Part shown: one piece after another, positions 1 through 11,900 of the stretch | Layout of the letters: every line of letters begins with the position of its first letter | Position numbering within the stretch: the first letter of the stretch is position 1 | Source of the DNA: Ornithodoros turicata | Taxonomy: Eukaryota; Arthropoda; Arachnida; Ixodida; Argasidae | DNA: 64,000 nucleotides | NCBI RefSeq assembly: GCF_037126465.1 | Contig: NC_088201.1 | Coordinates: 71,136,879 to 71,200,878, forward strand | Reading direction: 5' to 3' | Translations under genes and position numbers: made by a program | The notes under the pieces: generated by a model | The model's input: the letters and a program-made list of their open reading frames with translations, nothing else | Databases searched by the model: none | Told to the model about the DNA's origin: nothing

Positions 1-160
1 AGATCTCTTCCTCGTGTATTTTGCATTCAGAAGTTTTGTGGACAACAACAACACGTCGTATGCGCTTGGACCCATAATTTCATTCATTTCATTTCATTTT
101 ATTGCACCTGAAGGCGCCCTAAAGGCTGGTTCACACTGCCACGTTCGCGCTTACGTAGTA

Positions 161-1846
161 CCATGGAGGAAGGAAACACAGGAGCGGCCCTTCGAACTTT
201 TTGCCATTGGGACGGCCGTGCCAGCTTCGCATTGCATTCTGGGATGCTCCTGTCTACCATGTGACCGCTTACGTGACCCCAAGAGCATGCGCAGGCCAGC
301 TCCCAAAGCAGACGACAGGAGTCGTGATTGCCTTGCAGTTCAGATATCTGCATTGTGATGAACGCCGCGCGTCCAGCTTTATTTGTGTGCGTTCGGAGGT
401 TTACTCTTGGTTTACCCTTCTACTACAAGACCGGTCAGGGTCTGCAGGACAACCACGCAGGACTAGAAACATCATTCGCGGCAGCGATGTTTGTGTGACG
501 ACGTGGCCGCGTTTTGTGTGTTTGTTGCTGAAGTGGTAAAGCATGCCAGTAATCAAATTTGTACAACGATGGAGGAAATCAATTGAATCTGCAGCTGTAG
601 CACAGCGCCACCTTGGAAAGGAACGATTCAAGATGACTCTCTCACAGACAGGGGTACGAAACATGGAGGAAGGAAACACAGGAGCGGCCGTTTCGAGCAG
701 ATTTCCGTGGGACCCCTCTGGCGGTCGCTCCTGTCAAAACCGCCATTACTTCCTGTCCACCACGTGATCCTCTGTAAAGTTTCGGTTTGGCAACGCTTTG
801 TTGCTAGCGCTGCTTTTCGTGCTTTGTTAACGTGTTCTTACCGCGGTGGCGGCTGTCGTTCAACAGAAAGCAGCTCTGTCACGGGAATAACGTTTCCTTC
901 GTAAGCACGTACTTGACCGGTTGAAAGATTAAAGTCACTGAAAAGGTTAGCCAGCTGTAAGGATCGAACCCACATCTTCTGGATTACCAGATTATCAGTT
1001 TCTCTCTTGACCGGTTGTTTCGTACCATGGAGGAAGGAAACACAGGAGCGACCCTTCCAACTTTTTGCCATCGGGACGGGCGTGCCAGCTTCGCACTGCA
1101 TTCTGGGATGCTCCTGTCTACCATGTGACCGCTCACGTGACCCCAAGAGCATGCGCAGACCAGCTGTCACAGCAGACGACGGGAGTCGTGATTGTCTTGC
1201 AGTTCAGATAACTGCATTGTGATGAACGCCGCATGTCCAGCTTTATTTGTGTGTGTTCGGAGGTTTACTCTTGGTTTACCCTTCTACTATAAGACCGGTC
1301 AGGGTCTGCAGGACAACCACGTAGGACTAGAAACATCATTCGTGGCAGCGATGTTTGCATGGCGACATGGCTGCGTTTCGTCTGTTTGATGCTGAAGTGG
1401 TAAAGCATGCCAGTAATCAAATTTGTACAACGATGGAGCAAATCAATTGAATCAGCAGCTGTAGCACAGCGGCAGCTTGCAAAGGAACGATTCAAGATGA
1501 CTCTCTCACAGGCAGGGGTACGAAACAACCGGTCAGGTACGTGCTTACGGATGAAACGTATTCCCGTGGTAGTGCTGTTTTCTGTTGAACCACAGCCGCA
1601 ACCGCGGTAAGAACACGTTAACACTACGTTGTTTTTGCAGTGGTGTTCACATTTTAAGAGTAAATGACTTTGGAAAAGCATAAAAGCACGAAGAGCAGCG
1701 CTAGCAACAAAGCGTTGCCAAACCGAAACTTTAGAGAGAATCGCGTGGTGGACAGGAAGTAATGGCGGTTTTGACAGGAGCGACCACCAGAGGGGTCCCA
1801 CGAAAATCTGCTCGAAACGGCCGCTCCTGTGTTTCCTTCCTCCATG
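161..1846. repeat. Internal direct and inverted duplications inside the 123-2508 element
   Basis: Block A (about 161-661) is repeated directly at about 1023-1525 with scattered substitutions. Block B (about 662-905) returns inverted at about 1527-1846. All block borders carry the same word, CATGGAGGAAGGAAACACAG, at about 162, 664 and 1024, and its reverse complement at about 1826-1846. The layout A-B-A'-B(inverted) suggests a smaller element that multiplied inside a larger one. Short open frames here are not conserved between the copies. Confidence 0.75.
945..1000 (-). repeat. tRNA-derived SINE-like fragment
   Basis: On the minus strand this reads like the 3' half of a tRNA, with a B-box-like GGGTTCGATCC near 970. 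It sits between the two A blocks of the surrounding element, so it may be a SINE captured by it. I see no full tRNA fold, so it is not called as a tRNA gene. Confidence 0.45.
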
Positions 1847-2511
1847 GCCGGCTACGTTGCTCCATCGTTCACATTACTACGTTTCGGCGCTCCGTTCCTC
1901 CAATGAGGTGCGGCCTCCTAGAGCGCCGTCCTTCGGAAGAAAAGTGAAATAGAGCCACAGAGTAGCATGGCGTCCAGCGTCGAGCACCCCGGTGCCAGCT
2001 GCTTTGGAAGACAATCAGACATTCCTTGACGGTGTTCTTAACTGTTAATGTTCTTAACTTAACGCCATCGTCGACAGTGCAACGTACAACTCGCTACTTC
2101 GGACAGATTCATTGAGTAAAGATATCACCTGACAGACCCACTGCTGTGCTAATTGTCATCCATGAGGTTTCTCTTTTCGTGGCATCCCTGTAGTCGCTTC
2201 TTTTGCTATTGTATAGCCAGGGAAACTTCTCAACTAGCAGAATAAGAGCTCCTAAGACATCCAATGTTTCCGCCATCTTTGCAAGGGGACGCGCGAGACA
2301 AAACGCTTGCGCGGCATCCGAACTTTTCTGCCATCCTATTGGCCAGTGCGCTTACGGTTACGGAGCTTGCGGGAGAAAAGTTAAAGTTGCTTCAACTCCT
2401 TGCGGAAACGATCTTGCGGGCGCCGTCTCTTCGTCGTCATAGCAACCCCCACCGTAAGCTCCCGTAACCCGTAGACGCAAGCGTAAACGTGACAGTGTGA
2501 ACCAGCCTTAA

Positions 2512-3041
2512 GGGGCATTATATCAGGGGAAGGGCATGGAATAACAACGAAGTCCAACAAGAAGAAAAGACACACAATACACACACATAAATGGGATGAG
2601 CACTTCTGCGTAAGAAGCGTACACAGTCAAAATATAAAAACATACATGTACAGTCAAACTGAAAAAAAACTATGTAATGGCAGCTTCACAGTGACATATT
2701 ATAATAAATATTATAATTATAATTAATAATAATTATTATAATTATAATTATAATTAATATTATAATTATATAAATATATTATAATTCAAATATTATAAGT
2801 GACCTTGACTGTAGATGCTCCACACGACCAATGTTACTATGCTGGAACAAGTGTTTGTAAAAGGTGTGCGTGTAAACGGCGTGTAGCTGTTACCTTATCT
2901 ATTCTGTTGTGACGCAAAAGTTAATTGTCTTTTTTTTTTTGTTTTTTTGTTTAAGAAATATTATCCATGTGTCCTTGACTGTACATGCTCCACATGACCA
3001 TTGCTACTGTGCTAGAACAAGTGTTTGTAAACGGGACTGCA
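2512..3041. other. AT-rich tract and a degenerate direct repeat
   Basis: About 2690-2790 is almost pure A/T with TTATAATTATAAT-type words. A roughly 60-bp segment at about 2800-2862 (CTTGACTGTAGATGCTCC core) returns at about 2970-3030 (CTTGACTGTACATGCTCC core). No gene is visible. Confidence 0.6.
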
Positions 3042-3700
3042 TTACAGGGTCAACCTCGCAGTCCCCATTGCATCATATGTGTATTGTGCATTGCTAAAAA
3101 TAAATAAACTGAAACTGAAACTGAAAGTGAGGTCTAGAACTGATGGATACAATGTGAGAAGGTAGCTGATGCCAGTCTGTGATGGTTTTCGGTAAGTAAG
3201 AAGAAAGAAAGGTGGTAGTTTTGCAACGATAACATCCAACCTTAAGTAGATGATCTGTTCGGCGGGAGATGTAGTCAGGTGTAGGTATAGAAGGGATGGC
3301 TTAAGTAGGTGATTAGAATAGTGTATTTTATGGAACAACAACAGCTGGGAAATCTGACGCCTTTTAGACAAAAGTGGAAGTCCTACAGAAGATTTGAGGG
3401 ATGAGACACCCGTGAAGCGAGAATAATTAGAGCAAATGAAGCGGGCAGCCCTATTTTGAATGCCGTCGATGGAGGTAACAAGAGAGGATAGGTGCGGGTC
3501 ACAGATTGCAGACCCGTATTCCAGCCGTGGACGTACAAGCGTAGTGTAGGCCAGGCGCTTTAATTCGGGCAGAGCCAGAAAAAGAGAACGACGCAAAAGG
3601 CCTAGAGAGCGATTGGCGTCTAATATTATCTTGTTTATGTGGGCCTGATAACCGGACAACATACGCCTCGTATGACATGTACGCACGCATAACGCACGCA
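3042..3700 (-). pseudogene. CR1/L2-type LINE, C-terminal reverse transcriptase fragment
   Basis: The minus-strand frame has the region that follows the RT palm in CR1/L2-like non-LTR retrotransposons: LRRSLFLALPELKRLAYTTL, then RPRLEYGSAICDPHLSSLV, then QNRAARFICSNYSRF, and a basic SKRRQISQLLLFHKIHY stretch. The catalytic palm (FADD-type) is missing, so the copy is 5'-truncated near 3700, as is usual for LINE insertions. A run of three CTGAAA hexamers (3109-3126, plus-strand sense) next to an AATAAA-like sequence probably marks the 3' tail. The frame runs past the likely original stop into this tail. It is non-functional. A related fragment with the N-terminal part of RT lies at 55490-56178. 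Confidence 0.75.
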
Positions 3701-5025
3701 GTTTTTCTTGCCTTGTAGCTTGTTACAGCACGAGATAATAGAGACCTCAACAAATTATTTTACGGGGAATGTCGCAAACGGCCAAAGTGCGTCAAAGAAT
3801 AAAGGGTTCCGTCCGTCCCTTTCTCGGGTAAAGAACTAATTCATCAATCGGTGTGGCATAACGATATTGCCGTGTTCTGCGTGCAGTCAGTAATGAAATA
3901 GTCAGTGCTCGTCGCTTGTCCTGCTTCTCGATGGAGCTAGGAGTTAATAGGCGCAACCAGACAGTGGTGTCGTGTGAGTCGAATCTCGGACCAGCAAGCT
4001 AAGCGCACCTCAGTTTACCAGCGGCATGGCAAGTATTCTCACACTGACCCTCTTGGTAGTTCGCAACGAGTGCAGAGCACAAAACAGGGGAAAACGAGGG
4101 GAACAATGGGAGGGGGTCGGGAAGGATGGAAGTCAAAATCTCGCTTAGCCACGGAATGCTACCGAACAAATGAGCCGAAACCAGAGCGATTTTCGTTTAG
4201 ATAAATCCGAATTGCATTAACTTTTACCGGCGTATGTTCGCCAGCTTTTTCCGGATATACGTCCGAAAATCTGGACCCCTAGCTATGACCATACATACCC
4301 ACAGTTTAGGTATACGGATCTCGAATGGAATGCACACATCGTTCATATCGCATAGTGTACATTCCTTTGTATAGTGCGAAAACATTTGCTCGGTAAACTT
4401 GCTAAAAGCCCTCAGCTGTTGTTCACGAACTAACACTGTTCTGTCATTCTAGTATCATGGAGGACAAAACCTTCCGCATGGCATCATCACCGTGTTACAC
4501 TGTCAAGAACATTGTTCGATATCCGTTTGGTAAAGGTAGGTAACAAGCGTTTACACGATAATCCTCACCTTTTGTGGCCAGATGTTGTCTTGACACAACC
4601 ACTGACTTTACTAAACTTTGTTAGACTGTTCAATACCTTGTTGCTGCGACAGACTCTGATAATCTCCACCTGCGGTCATTAATAAAAAATAATGGGTGTT
4701 TCTGTAGCGTAGAAATAACTAGAAACCAACACAGTGAAGCGTCACGTTTCAGCAACACGGTCGCAATGATAGGTACAGTACCAGTAAGGCGTTACATGTG
4801 CTATCCAACTTCTTCCACAAGCTCCGTACACCGTTTTTGCTTTGACTTCGTTCGAATTTGTTGATTAGTTTTTTTTAGGTACACTGATTTTATGCATTTC
4901 GTCGACTGAAAGTTAAATGGAGTGCTTCTAAGACTCCCTGTTGACTTTCTGATAGCGAGCGTACCGTGAAGAAGTAGAAATATTTGACAGAATGGCGTAA
5001 ATGCAGGCAAGCTGGTGAATAAATT
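3701..5025. other. No recognisable gene
   Basis: I see only short unrelated open frames and no motifs, terminal repeats or splice-bounded coding blocks. Confidence 0.4.
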
Positions 5026-5117
5026 CCATGATAGGCAAGCCTGAGCGATGGGCAAGACACGTAAACGTTTTGTTTTGTTTACGTGTCTTCCCCATCGCTC
5101 AGGCTTGCCTATCATGG
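5026..5117. repeat. Hairpin: 41-bp inverted repeat with a 10-nt loop
   Basis: The left arm 5026-5066 (starting CCATGATAGGCAAGCCTGAG) pairs with the right arm 5077-5117 with one mismatch. The loop is GTTTTGTTTT. Neither arm resembles other repeats in the window. Confidence 0.9.
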
Positions 5118-5239
5118 TAGAAATATTTGCTGGCCCGTGAAACCGCTTGGCTTGGTTGTCTTGTTACTGCTGGGCGGGAATTTTACCTCGCAGCACGATC
5201 ACAGGCAGGTAGCATGCAATGGCTGGAATAGTACCACTA

Positions 5240-5423
5240 TAGTGGTATAGTGACGTTGTCACAAGGAGCAGCCCCAGTGCTAGCGGTGAGACATCGCTCG
5301 TGCCACGTGCGCACTTTCCGGTTCTATTCCGTTTTGGCCCATATTAAACTATGGTCGATGTTCTTTGAATACGTGACACTGGCGACGAGTGTCGACTTCG
5401 ATGTCCACGCAAAGCGGCATCAC
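5240..5423 (+). repeat. Possible LTR end and leader upstream of Gypsy gag
   Basis: Directly upstream of the gag remnant there is a polyadenylation-like ATTAAAC (about 5344), then CACTGGCGACGAG (about 5378-5390), which resembles the leader or primer-binding region of Gypsy-type elements. No matching second LTR was seen, so the LTR call is inference. Confidence 0.3.
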
Positions 5424-5840
5424 GTACTTCGACGGGAAATATTGGTCATTACGGATCGATCGACTGGAGTTCTACTTCGTGGCCCACGGCATCGAAGATG
5501 CAGTTAAGTAACGAGCTCTCCTTATGAGTGGATGTGGCGAAGACACTTTCGAATACTGTTCGTGCTCTGTTAGCGCCGATACGTTTGGAAGACACGTCGT
5601 TCCAAGAAATCGCTTATGTGCTGCAGCGTCACTTCGAGCCTATGCCATCAGAGTTTCTCAGCCGCTCCAGCTTTCATCGACGCAGTCAACTATGGGAATC
5701 AACTGCTGATTATGTCACAGCGCTCCGTTTGATTGCAAAAGACCATTGATTCGATTGAAAATTTTTTTGACCGCTCCATGCGAACAACTTGGGACAAAAG
5801 CTTACGGAACACCGGGCTGTCACATTGCTGCATTGGAGCG
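5424..5840 (+). pseudogene. Ty3/Gypsy-like gag remnant
   Basis: The first frame reads WSLRIDRLEFYFVAHGIEDA, an in-frame stop, then RALLMSGCGEDTFE. After a frameshift near 5555 it continues VRALLAPIRLEDTSFQEIAY and LQRHFEPMPSEFLSRSSFHR, ending SQLWESTADYVTALRLIAKD. This order (a helix before a GxxTYxx-like segment, then the F-x-Q-x-x-x-E-x-x-x-D-Y-x-x-x-L-R core) is typical of the capsid region of metazoan Gypsy gag. Two disruptions and the lack of pol downstream show a dead fragment. The strand is plus. The remnant is broken off before the first 154-bp MITE copy at 6002. Confidence 0.7.
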
Positions 5841-6001
5841 ACGCGCGCAGCAAAGAGGAGCAAACATATATACTTAGAAGGGGCTAGAACAGCCAGTCAC
5901 CTGTTTCTTATACGAACTCTTCCTGATATCTAGCAGGGGCCGCTCCGATAAAGAAATACGCCAGTGGCATGTTCTGTAACTTTTGGTCCAGGCTGTACAG
6001 A

Positions 6002-6155
6002 CCCAAGCAGCACAATGTACTGAAAGTCTAGTGCAATAGGGGAGGGCGGGTAGGTGGAAGGCCTCGAAAAGACTCGTGAAACTAAAAAAACATTGATAAG
6101 ACACAAACCGTCCACCCCTATTGCACTCGACTTTCAGTACATTGTACTGCTTGGG
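6002..6155. mobile_element. 154-bp palindromic MITE, copy 1
   Basis: The inverted ends start CCCAAGCAGCACAATGTACT and cover about 40 bp per side, with a short non-palindromic centre. A second, closely similar copy is at 7312-7464. No convincing target duplication was seen at either copy, so the superfamily is not assigned. Confidence 0.85.
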
Positions 6156-7311
6156 GACGATCGTCCAGACCGGACCGACCAGATGCTGCAGCAACAACGC
6201 CAGCGGCAACACCAGTCACGCGGAGCATGACCAGAATTCAGGGACGATGCAGGTTCTGCCTGATAGCAGAATAACATGTAAGAAAGCTGACTTCAAAGAA
6301 AATCATGAGCTGATGAGGAAAGAAGATGGAAGGAAGAGTATAGGCAGACGAGAAAGGCAATTTGTACGCCAGATATCGCGCGAGTGGCCTGGCTATTCAG
6401 CACCAATTGCCCAACGCAGAATAAAAATGTGTAGCAGTCAGCTCTGAAAGCTTTTATCAAGTTTTCCTTTTATGTACTGCTGCTGAGAATTCTGAGGTCC
6501 TACTTGTAGCGTACGGAACGAGGTGACTGGATGGGAATGTGGTGATAGCGAATACGGGAATACGGAATGTGGTGATAGCGAGGCTTCACCATAAAGGTGG
6601 GCAACGTCACCAGTGATCGACGCCCTGAGAAAATGTGCGTCCTAGGGCAACTTCTAAGGGAACCGGGCCGACATATGTCTGTCATTGCCTGAGCAAAACC
6701 CCAGATATTACTCCACATTGTAACGAAAAGGAGCTGTACCAAGGTATATCTTGGCTGTACTCTATAAGGTACGAAAACGAATATGGCACCAGCACTTCGC
6801 ACTTGTTACTCCGTTTTCAGTGTATGTTACACATCAGTTTGATGTTGGCCTCATCATGATGACATAACAATGTTTCGTTCCAAATTTTGCCTGTTCACGC
6901 CACCATCAAGAAGCTTTCTCGACTACCAGCACCCCTCCCCTCGAAGAACAAACGAACAAAAGATACACAAGCAGAAAGTGGGAGAAAGCCTATTTTCAGA
7001 ACAGCTGGAGGTGGTACCAGTGTGATCTTCGATACGAAAGGTGGTTGGTGAACAAACACCTCCTAGATAGCATCAGGCCTGCACGCTTACGTCACTCACG
7101 GAAGCCTGTCTGGCTTTGCGAGCTGTTTCGAGCTCTCTTCGCGTTCGGTGTTTCATTGACGTCATATTAGCATCCACGATTGTAACAGCAGGCATCCCTG
7201 TGCGACGTAGGGCGCAGGCCGTCTGCTCAAATAAGCCTGAGAAACAGAAAAAAAAAGAAAGAAAGGTGTAATAGCAAACGGTGGTGATAAGATGGTAATG
7301 ACCAACAGATG
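6156..7311. other. Non-coding stretch with a SINE fragment
   Basis: About 6590-6705 matches pieces of the SINE-like repeat at 62125-62655, including GGCCGACATATGTCTG at about 6666 and the word AGGTGGGCAACGTCACC at about 6595. Nothing else is recognisable. Confidence 0.5.
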
Positions 7312-7464
7312 CCCAAGCAGCACAATGTACTGAAAGTCGAGTGCAATGGGGATGGACGGGTAGGCGGAAGGCCTTGAACAGACCCGTGAAACTGAAGAAC
7401 ATTGATAAGACCCATACCGCCCACACCCATTGCACTCGACTTTCCGTACATTGTATTGCTCGGG
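7312..7464. mobile_element. 154-bp palindromic MITE, copy 2
   Basis: This has the same ends and centre as 6002-6155, with a few substitutions in the right arm (for example TTGCTCGGG instead of CTGCTTGGG). Both copies lie in the same orientation about 1.3 kb apart. Confidence 0.85.
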
Positions 7465-8600
7465 TGTGATATAAAGTTTTCTTTTCTTTTTATCGCACCA
7501 AGGGCAAACTCGCGCAAACGTCCGCGATGTTTCACGCAGATAATGGACATTCTTCCGCAATTTTTGTAGGCGTTTGAGACGCTTTATTATGAAATGGGGT
7601 GAACATAATAGATAATTTAGCAAACCGTTCATAACGTGGCTCGCGTCAAACAATATCAACCGGAACCAGTCAGTGGATAAGATCTTGAGTCACACAGAGC
7701 TGCGATTGGTTCCGATAGGCAACCTTACCAATGGTCTGCTAAAACTGCTTGTATGCGCTTACTTTGGTAACATGAAATAAGAAACTTCAACTAGGCCACA
7801 ACAACAGTCTTCGCAGTCGCATGTCAACAAACTTTGTAGTGGACTACACGTTGTAATATGTGAGAAGTGGTAAAAGAGAGAGAGAGAGAGATACATGATG
7901 ACGATGGTATTGGGATGCCTTCGGCTGATTGGTAAAAAATACGAATGCAGGTACAAGTTTTTCCACCCTTGCAAACCATTGTAATGTTTAATCCGCAGTC
8001 TCCGCGGGAGGTGCATTACTCATTATGGCATTTGAATGAAAATGCATGGGAAGCCTTGTGAGTTCGAACAAGAGCGCATTGTTAAGGATGAACAAAGAAA
8101 ATGTAAAACGAGAAACGGGAATTTCGGCCGCACTCCTTGCTCTTGTAACGACAGCGGTTAAAGACTCTCTCTCTGCTGTTGTTCTCTAATGTGAATACCT
8201 TGGCATTCTGCAAGCAGGGACTACCTCTAACGATGAAGTACGTCCGGATGCAATGGAAAGTGGTCTACGTTTCACATGCTAAGCAACAACACTACCGCAA
8301 TTAAAGCAAAACAGCATTGTGCAAAAGCAAAATTATGCAAAAGAAAATTGCATATGTCATAGTGCCCATTAATAGCCACCCAGGAAGAAAATTGTGATGC
8401 TCTTGCCCCGCCGTAAACTCAAAACTTGCTTCGTAAAAAAAGAAAAAAGAAGAGAAAGGGCGTTGTCCTCGAATCGAACCAGGGAACGTGAAAGCTAGAC
8501 GAAAGAAAAACTGATGCACTTGCGCTTCCATTCCAAATGTACACCATCGTGGGACCTCTCATATAGGAGTACCCAAGTGTGGACACTTCTTTCTAAAACT
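7465..8600. other. No recognisable gene; short GA microsatellite
   Basis: A (GA)n run is at about 7876-7891. Around 8470-8490 there is a B-box-like word on the minus strand that could be a SINE trace. There is no supported coding region. Confidence 0.4.
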
Positions 8601-8639
8601 CGGAGAGGAGGGGGGGAGATATTTATTAGACGAAAAGGA

Positions 8640-8760
8640 AAAAAAAAAAAGACGGGGGAAAGGTCAGCCAAACTGGACGTCGGCTTGCTATTCCGGAAAT
8701 AAATAAATAAATAAATAAAAATTAAGAAATAAGAAATAAATAAAAAGAAAAGCAATTAGG
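8640..8760 (+). repeat. Retroposon 3' end with A-rich tail
   Basis: GGAAAGGTCAGCC followed by CGGCTTGCTATTCC leads into an AAAT-repeat tail (8698-8725 and beyond). The same 3' end (GGAAAGGTCAGCC, CGGCTTGATATTC, then poly-A) occurs at 36755-36800, so this is the conserved terminus of one retroposon family. Confidence 0.55.
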
Positions 8761-8954
8761 AAATAAAGGATAAACTAACAAAGGATGAAAGAAGGATGAG
8801 GTAGATTAAAGACAAAGATGACAAAAGAAAAAGATGACTAACAAACGGTGAAAGAATGTTGAGATGGATCACAGATGACTTTAAAAGGAAAGCATGAGGT
8901 TAATGCGTTGAGGGTGAGAGTGGGGCACAGAAGAATGAGACTGCACGACTGAGT

Positions 8955-11900
8955 TCACAGGCTGTTCATAAGACCTGAATCGCTCAAGAAAGTCAGAACT
9001 GCTTTGGTCACAGACCGCTGTGTGTGATGTCGTACTGGGCCGAGCAGAATGGCCAGAGAAAAGCCCGTGCACCGCAGCTCGAGTAGGCGTCGTCTCAGCG
9101 TGGCTCGAGGGGTGTCGAATATGTGACAGTCGAGGAGAAGGTGTGGAATATCAGCTTCAACAGCGCAAGTGGGGCATTTGGGCGACTGGAGAAGACCCAT
9201 TTTACAGAGAAGTAGAGGTGTCCTGGCGGCATTAAGGTGTAGTCGGTGTAGAATGGACGCTTCTTGACGCGAGCAGTGGTGTGCGGCAACGAAATCCATC
9301 GACAGGTCGATAGACCGGAGATGGTCGTTCAGTCGGACAGCGTCCTCTTGAAACTGCCGAGTACCGTTATGACGGAGTCGGTCTTTCTGTAACCGACACG
9401 ATGAGGCTGAAAGTGGTAGGAGACAGTTATTGGTGGTGCCGTCCCCATGTGCCCGACGTGCTAAGGCGTCTGCCCGGGTGTTTCCGTGCAGGCCGGTGTG
9501 ACTGGGTACCCATTGGAAACACAGGCTATGACCAAAGGATAGAAGCTGGTTGTATATAGCGACTATCATGGTGTCTAGGCCGCCGACTGTTCTGGAACAA
9601 TAATTTGCTAGAACTTCTAGCGCCACCTTACTGTCCGTGAACACAACCCAAGCGCCATGCGCTGATACCGCTATGTGGTTCAACGCGGTCAGTATGGCGA
9701 AGAGCTCGGACTCGGTAGATGACGTTTCGTAGGTGAGCTTGTGCGCCACTTCAAGGTTTTCACGTGGCGTATAAAAGGCTGCAGTGGATCCGCCTTGAGA
9801 CACTGATCCATGAGTTCACACAGGGAGTCGTTGAGTGGACGCTGAGTTAAGATGCTCCAGTGTAAGTTGGTGAGCAACAACGGAAGGTACAGTGTTTTTC
9901 TTCAGAAGACCAGGAATGTGGACACATACAGGAGGCCTGCGAAGAGTCCACATTGGCGGGGCATAGGAAAGCACTGATGGTGTGGTGGGGAGGTGCACTT
10001 TCAGGCGGTCAACAGCAATACCAATGTTAGAGTCCGGACAGTCAATATCAATGAGCCGAAGATGATGCTAAGGGTGCTGTGTGAGGTACCGCGCATATAT
10101 CCGGAGTGTTTCCACGTCTCGTAGGACGCCTGCTGGTGTTTCGCGTGCCTCTGCCAGGACAAAATAGGCCTCTATCGTTCTAGGAACTGTCAAACAGACG
10201 CGGAGGCTTCGGGCCTGAATATTGAGAAGCTCACGCTCTCCGGATATGCTGAGGCCGTGTAGAATAGGCAGGCTGTACCGCAATGTGCCCAGAATCAACG
10301 CTGTGTGCACGTGACGGAGGTCAGCGCATGAAGGGCCCCACGACGATCCAGCAATGCAACGTTGAGCATTTACAAAACCGCTGGTCTTGATGGCTATTGT
10401 TTTCACGTGCCGGGACCAAGTCATGCCTCTGTCTAATATCACGCCTAGATACTTGCAATGAGGCACAAAGTCCAACGGTGTCCCACTGACGAACAATGGA
10501 TACCTTTGGAATGAGCGTCGGGTGAAAGCCATGGCAACGGTCTTAGCAGGAGAGACCGATAAGCCTCGGTCGGCAAGGTATTCTACAATAGAATCCAAGG
10601 CGCACTGTAACCGGCGCTGGACGGTGTCTCGACGGGTGGCATAGGTCCATATGCAGATGTCGTCTGCGTACAAAGTCATGCGGGTATGATCAAGAAGCTG
10701 GGAGGGAAGTCATTATAACATTAAAGATCGAGGGGAGGGCTCAATACACTCCCACACCATCCTGTCGGGATTGGAAAGCGGTGTCACCTTCCGTTGTGCG
10801 CACGAAGATGCGTCGGTCAGATAGAAAGTCCTGGATCGATGAGACGGCGCAACTTCCTATTTCCGCCTCTTGTAGCGTCGCGACGATGGCGCTGTGCAAC
10901 ACGTTGTCATAAGCTTTCTCTACGTCGAGAAAAACTGCACCGGTGAGGTTGCCTTCAGCATTTGCTCGCTGGACTTCAGCGACGAGGTCGAGTACGTTGT
11001 CAATTGCTGAACGTCCCTGACGAAAGTCTGCCATCACCTCAGGAAAAGTGCGCGTGCTTTCCAGGTACGAGTTCAAGCGGTGGAAAACCATGCGCTCCAT
11101 TGTCTTCGCAACGCAGCTTGTGAGGGCAGTCGGACGAAATGAATCAATATTATGCGGCGACCTGCCTGGTTTCGGAAGAGGAACAACCATTGCAGTTTTC
11201 CATCCGCGTGGAACTTCAGCTGTCCGCCAGGTTCTGTTAAAGAGCCTCAAGAGGAGCCGACGCCCACATAAGGGGAGATTCCGGAGGACTTTGTACGTCA
11301 CTTGGTCAGCTCCAGGCGAGGTGTGTTGGGGGGAATTCCTCAGGGCAATTCAAGCTCAACAAGCGAGAAAGGTACGTCCAAGACAGGGTCTGAAGAGGAA
11401 TCCAGCACGATAGACATATCACCTGCAGAAGACAGCGCAGAGGCTGAGAGTGGATGAGACGTGCGCAGTGCTCCTCAGCGATCTGCAGAACTGGGCGCCC
11501 GGAAGCTAGTGATAAGGATAGGAATGGGTTCGGCTGAGCAACTGGGGCAGAAAGGCCCCTGAGCACGGTCCATATACGAGACATCGGTGTACGGGGTGAC
11601 AAAGATGCAGCGAAGTTCCGCCAGCGGTCGCGCGCTAACTTACGTAGACGCCTTTGAATTGCCTTCTGGATCCGTCGAGCTTCAGCTTGGTGACTTGGAA
11701 GTTGGGTGCGACGAGCTCTGCGCTCGGCGCGACGACGAATGGCGCGGAGCCTCTCATATTCGGCATCAACCGCAGAAAAATGGACAGGGACGCGGATAAC
11801 GCTTGCATCAGTGATTGCCCGAGAAAAGCCACTTTCACTGTCACTTGTATTGGCAGCGAAAGTGGATTCGAGAGCAGTCCTGTAACTCTCCCAGTTGGTC

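Larger units (their letters stand above)
123..2508. mobile_element. PIF/Harbinger-like non-autonomous DNA transposon
   Basis: Terminal inverted repeats of about 33 bp begin AGGCTGGTTCACACTG at 123 and end with the reverse complement at 2508, with about four mismatches. Both ends are flanked by the trinucleotide TAA (120-122 and 2509-2511), a 3-bp target duplication of the TWA type used by PIF/Harbinger elements. The interior has no transposase that I recognise. It is built from direct and inverted duplicated blocks. The superfamily is inferred from TSD length and sequence only. Confidence 0.7.

Noticed and set aside
1265..1801. 178-residue open frame inside the first element
   Set aside because: The direct duplicate at 401-679 does not keep the frame, and its sequence matches no family I know.
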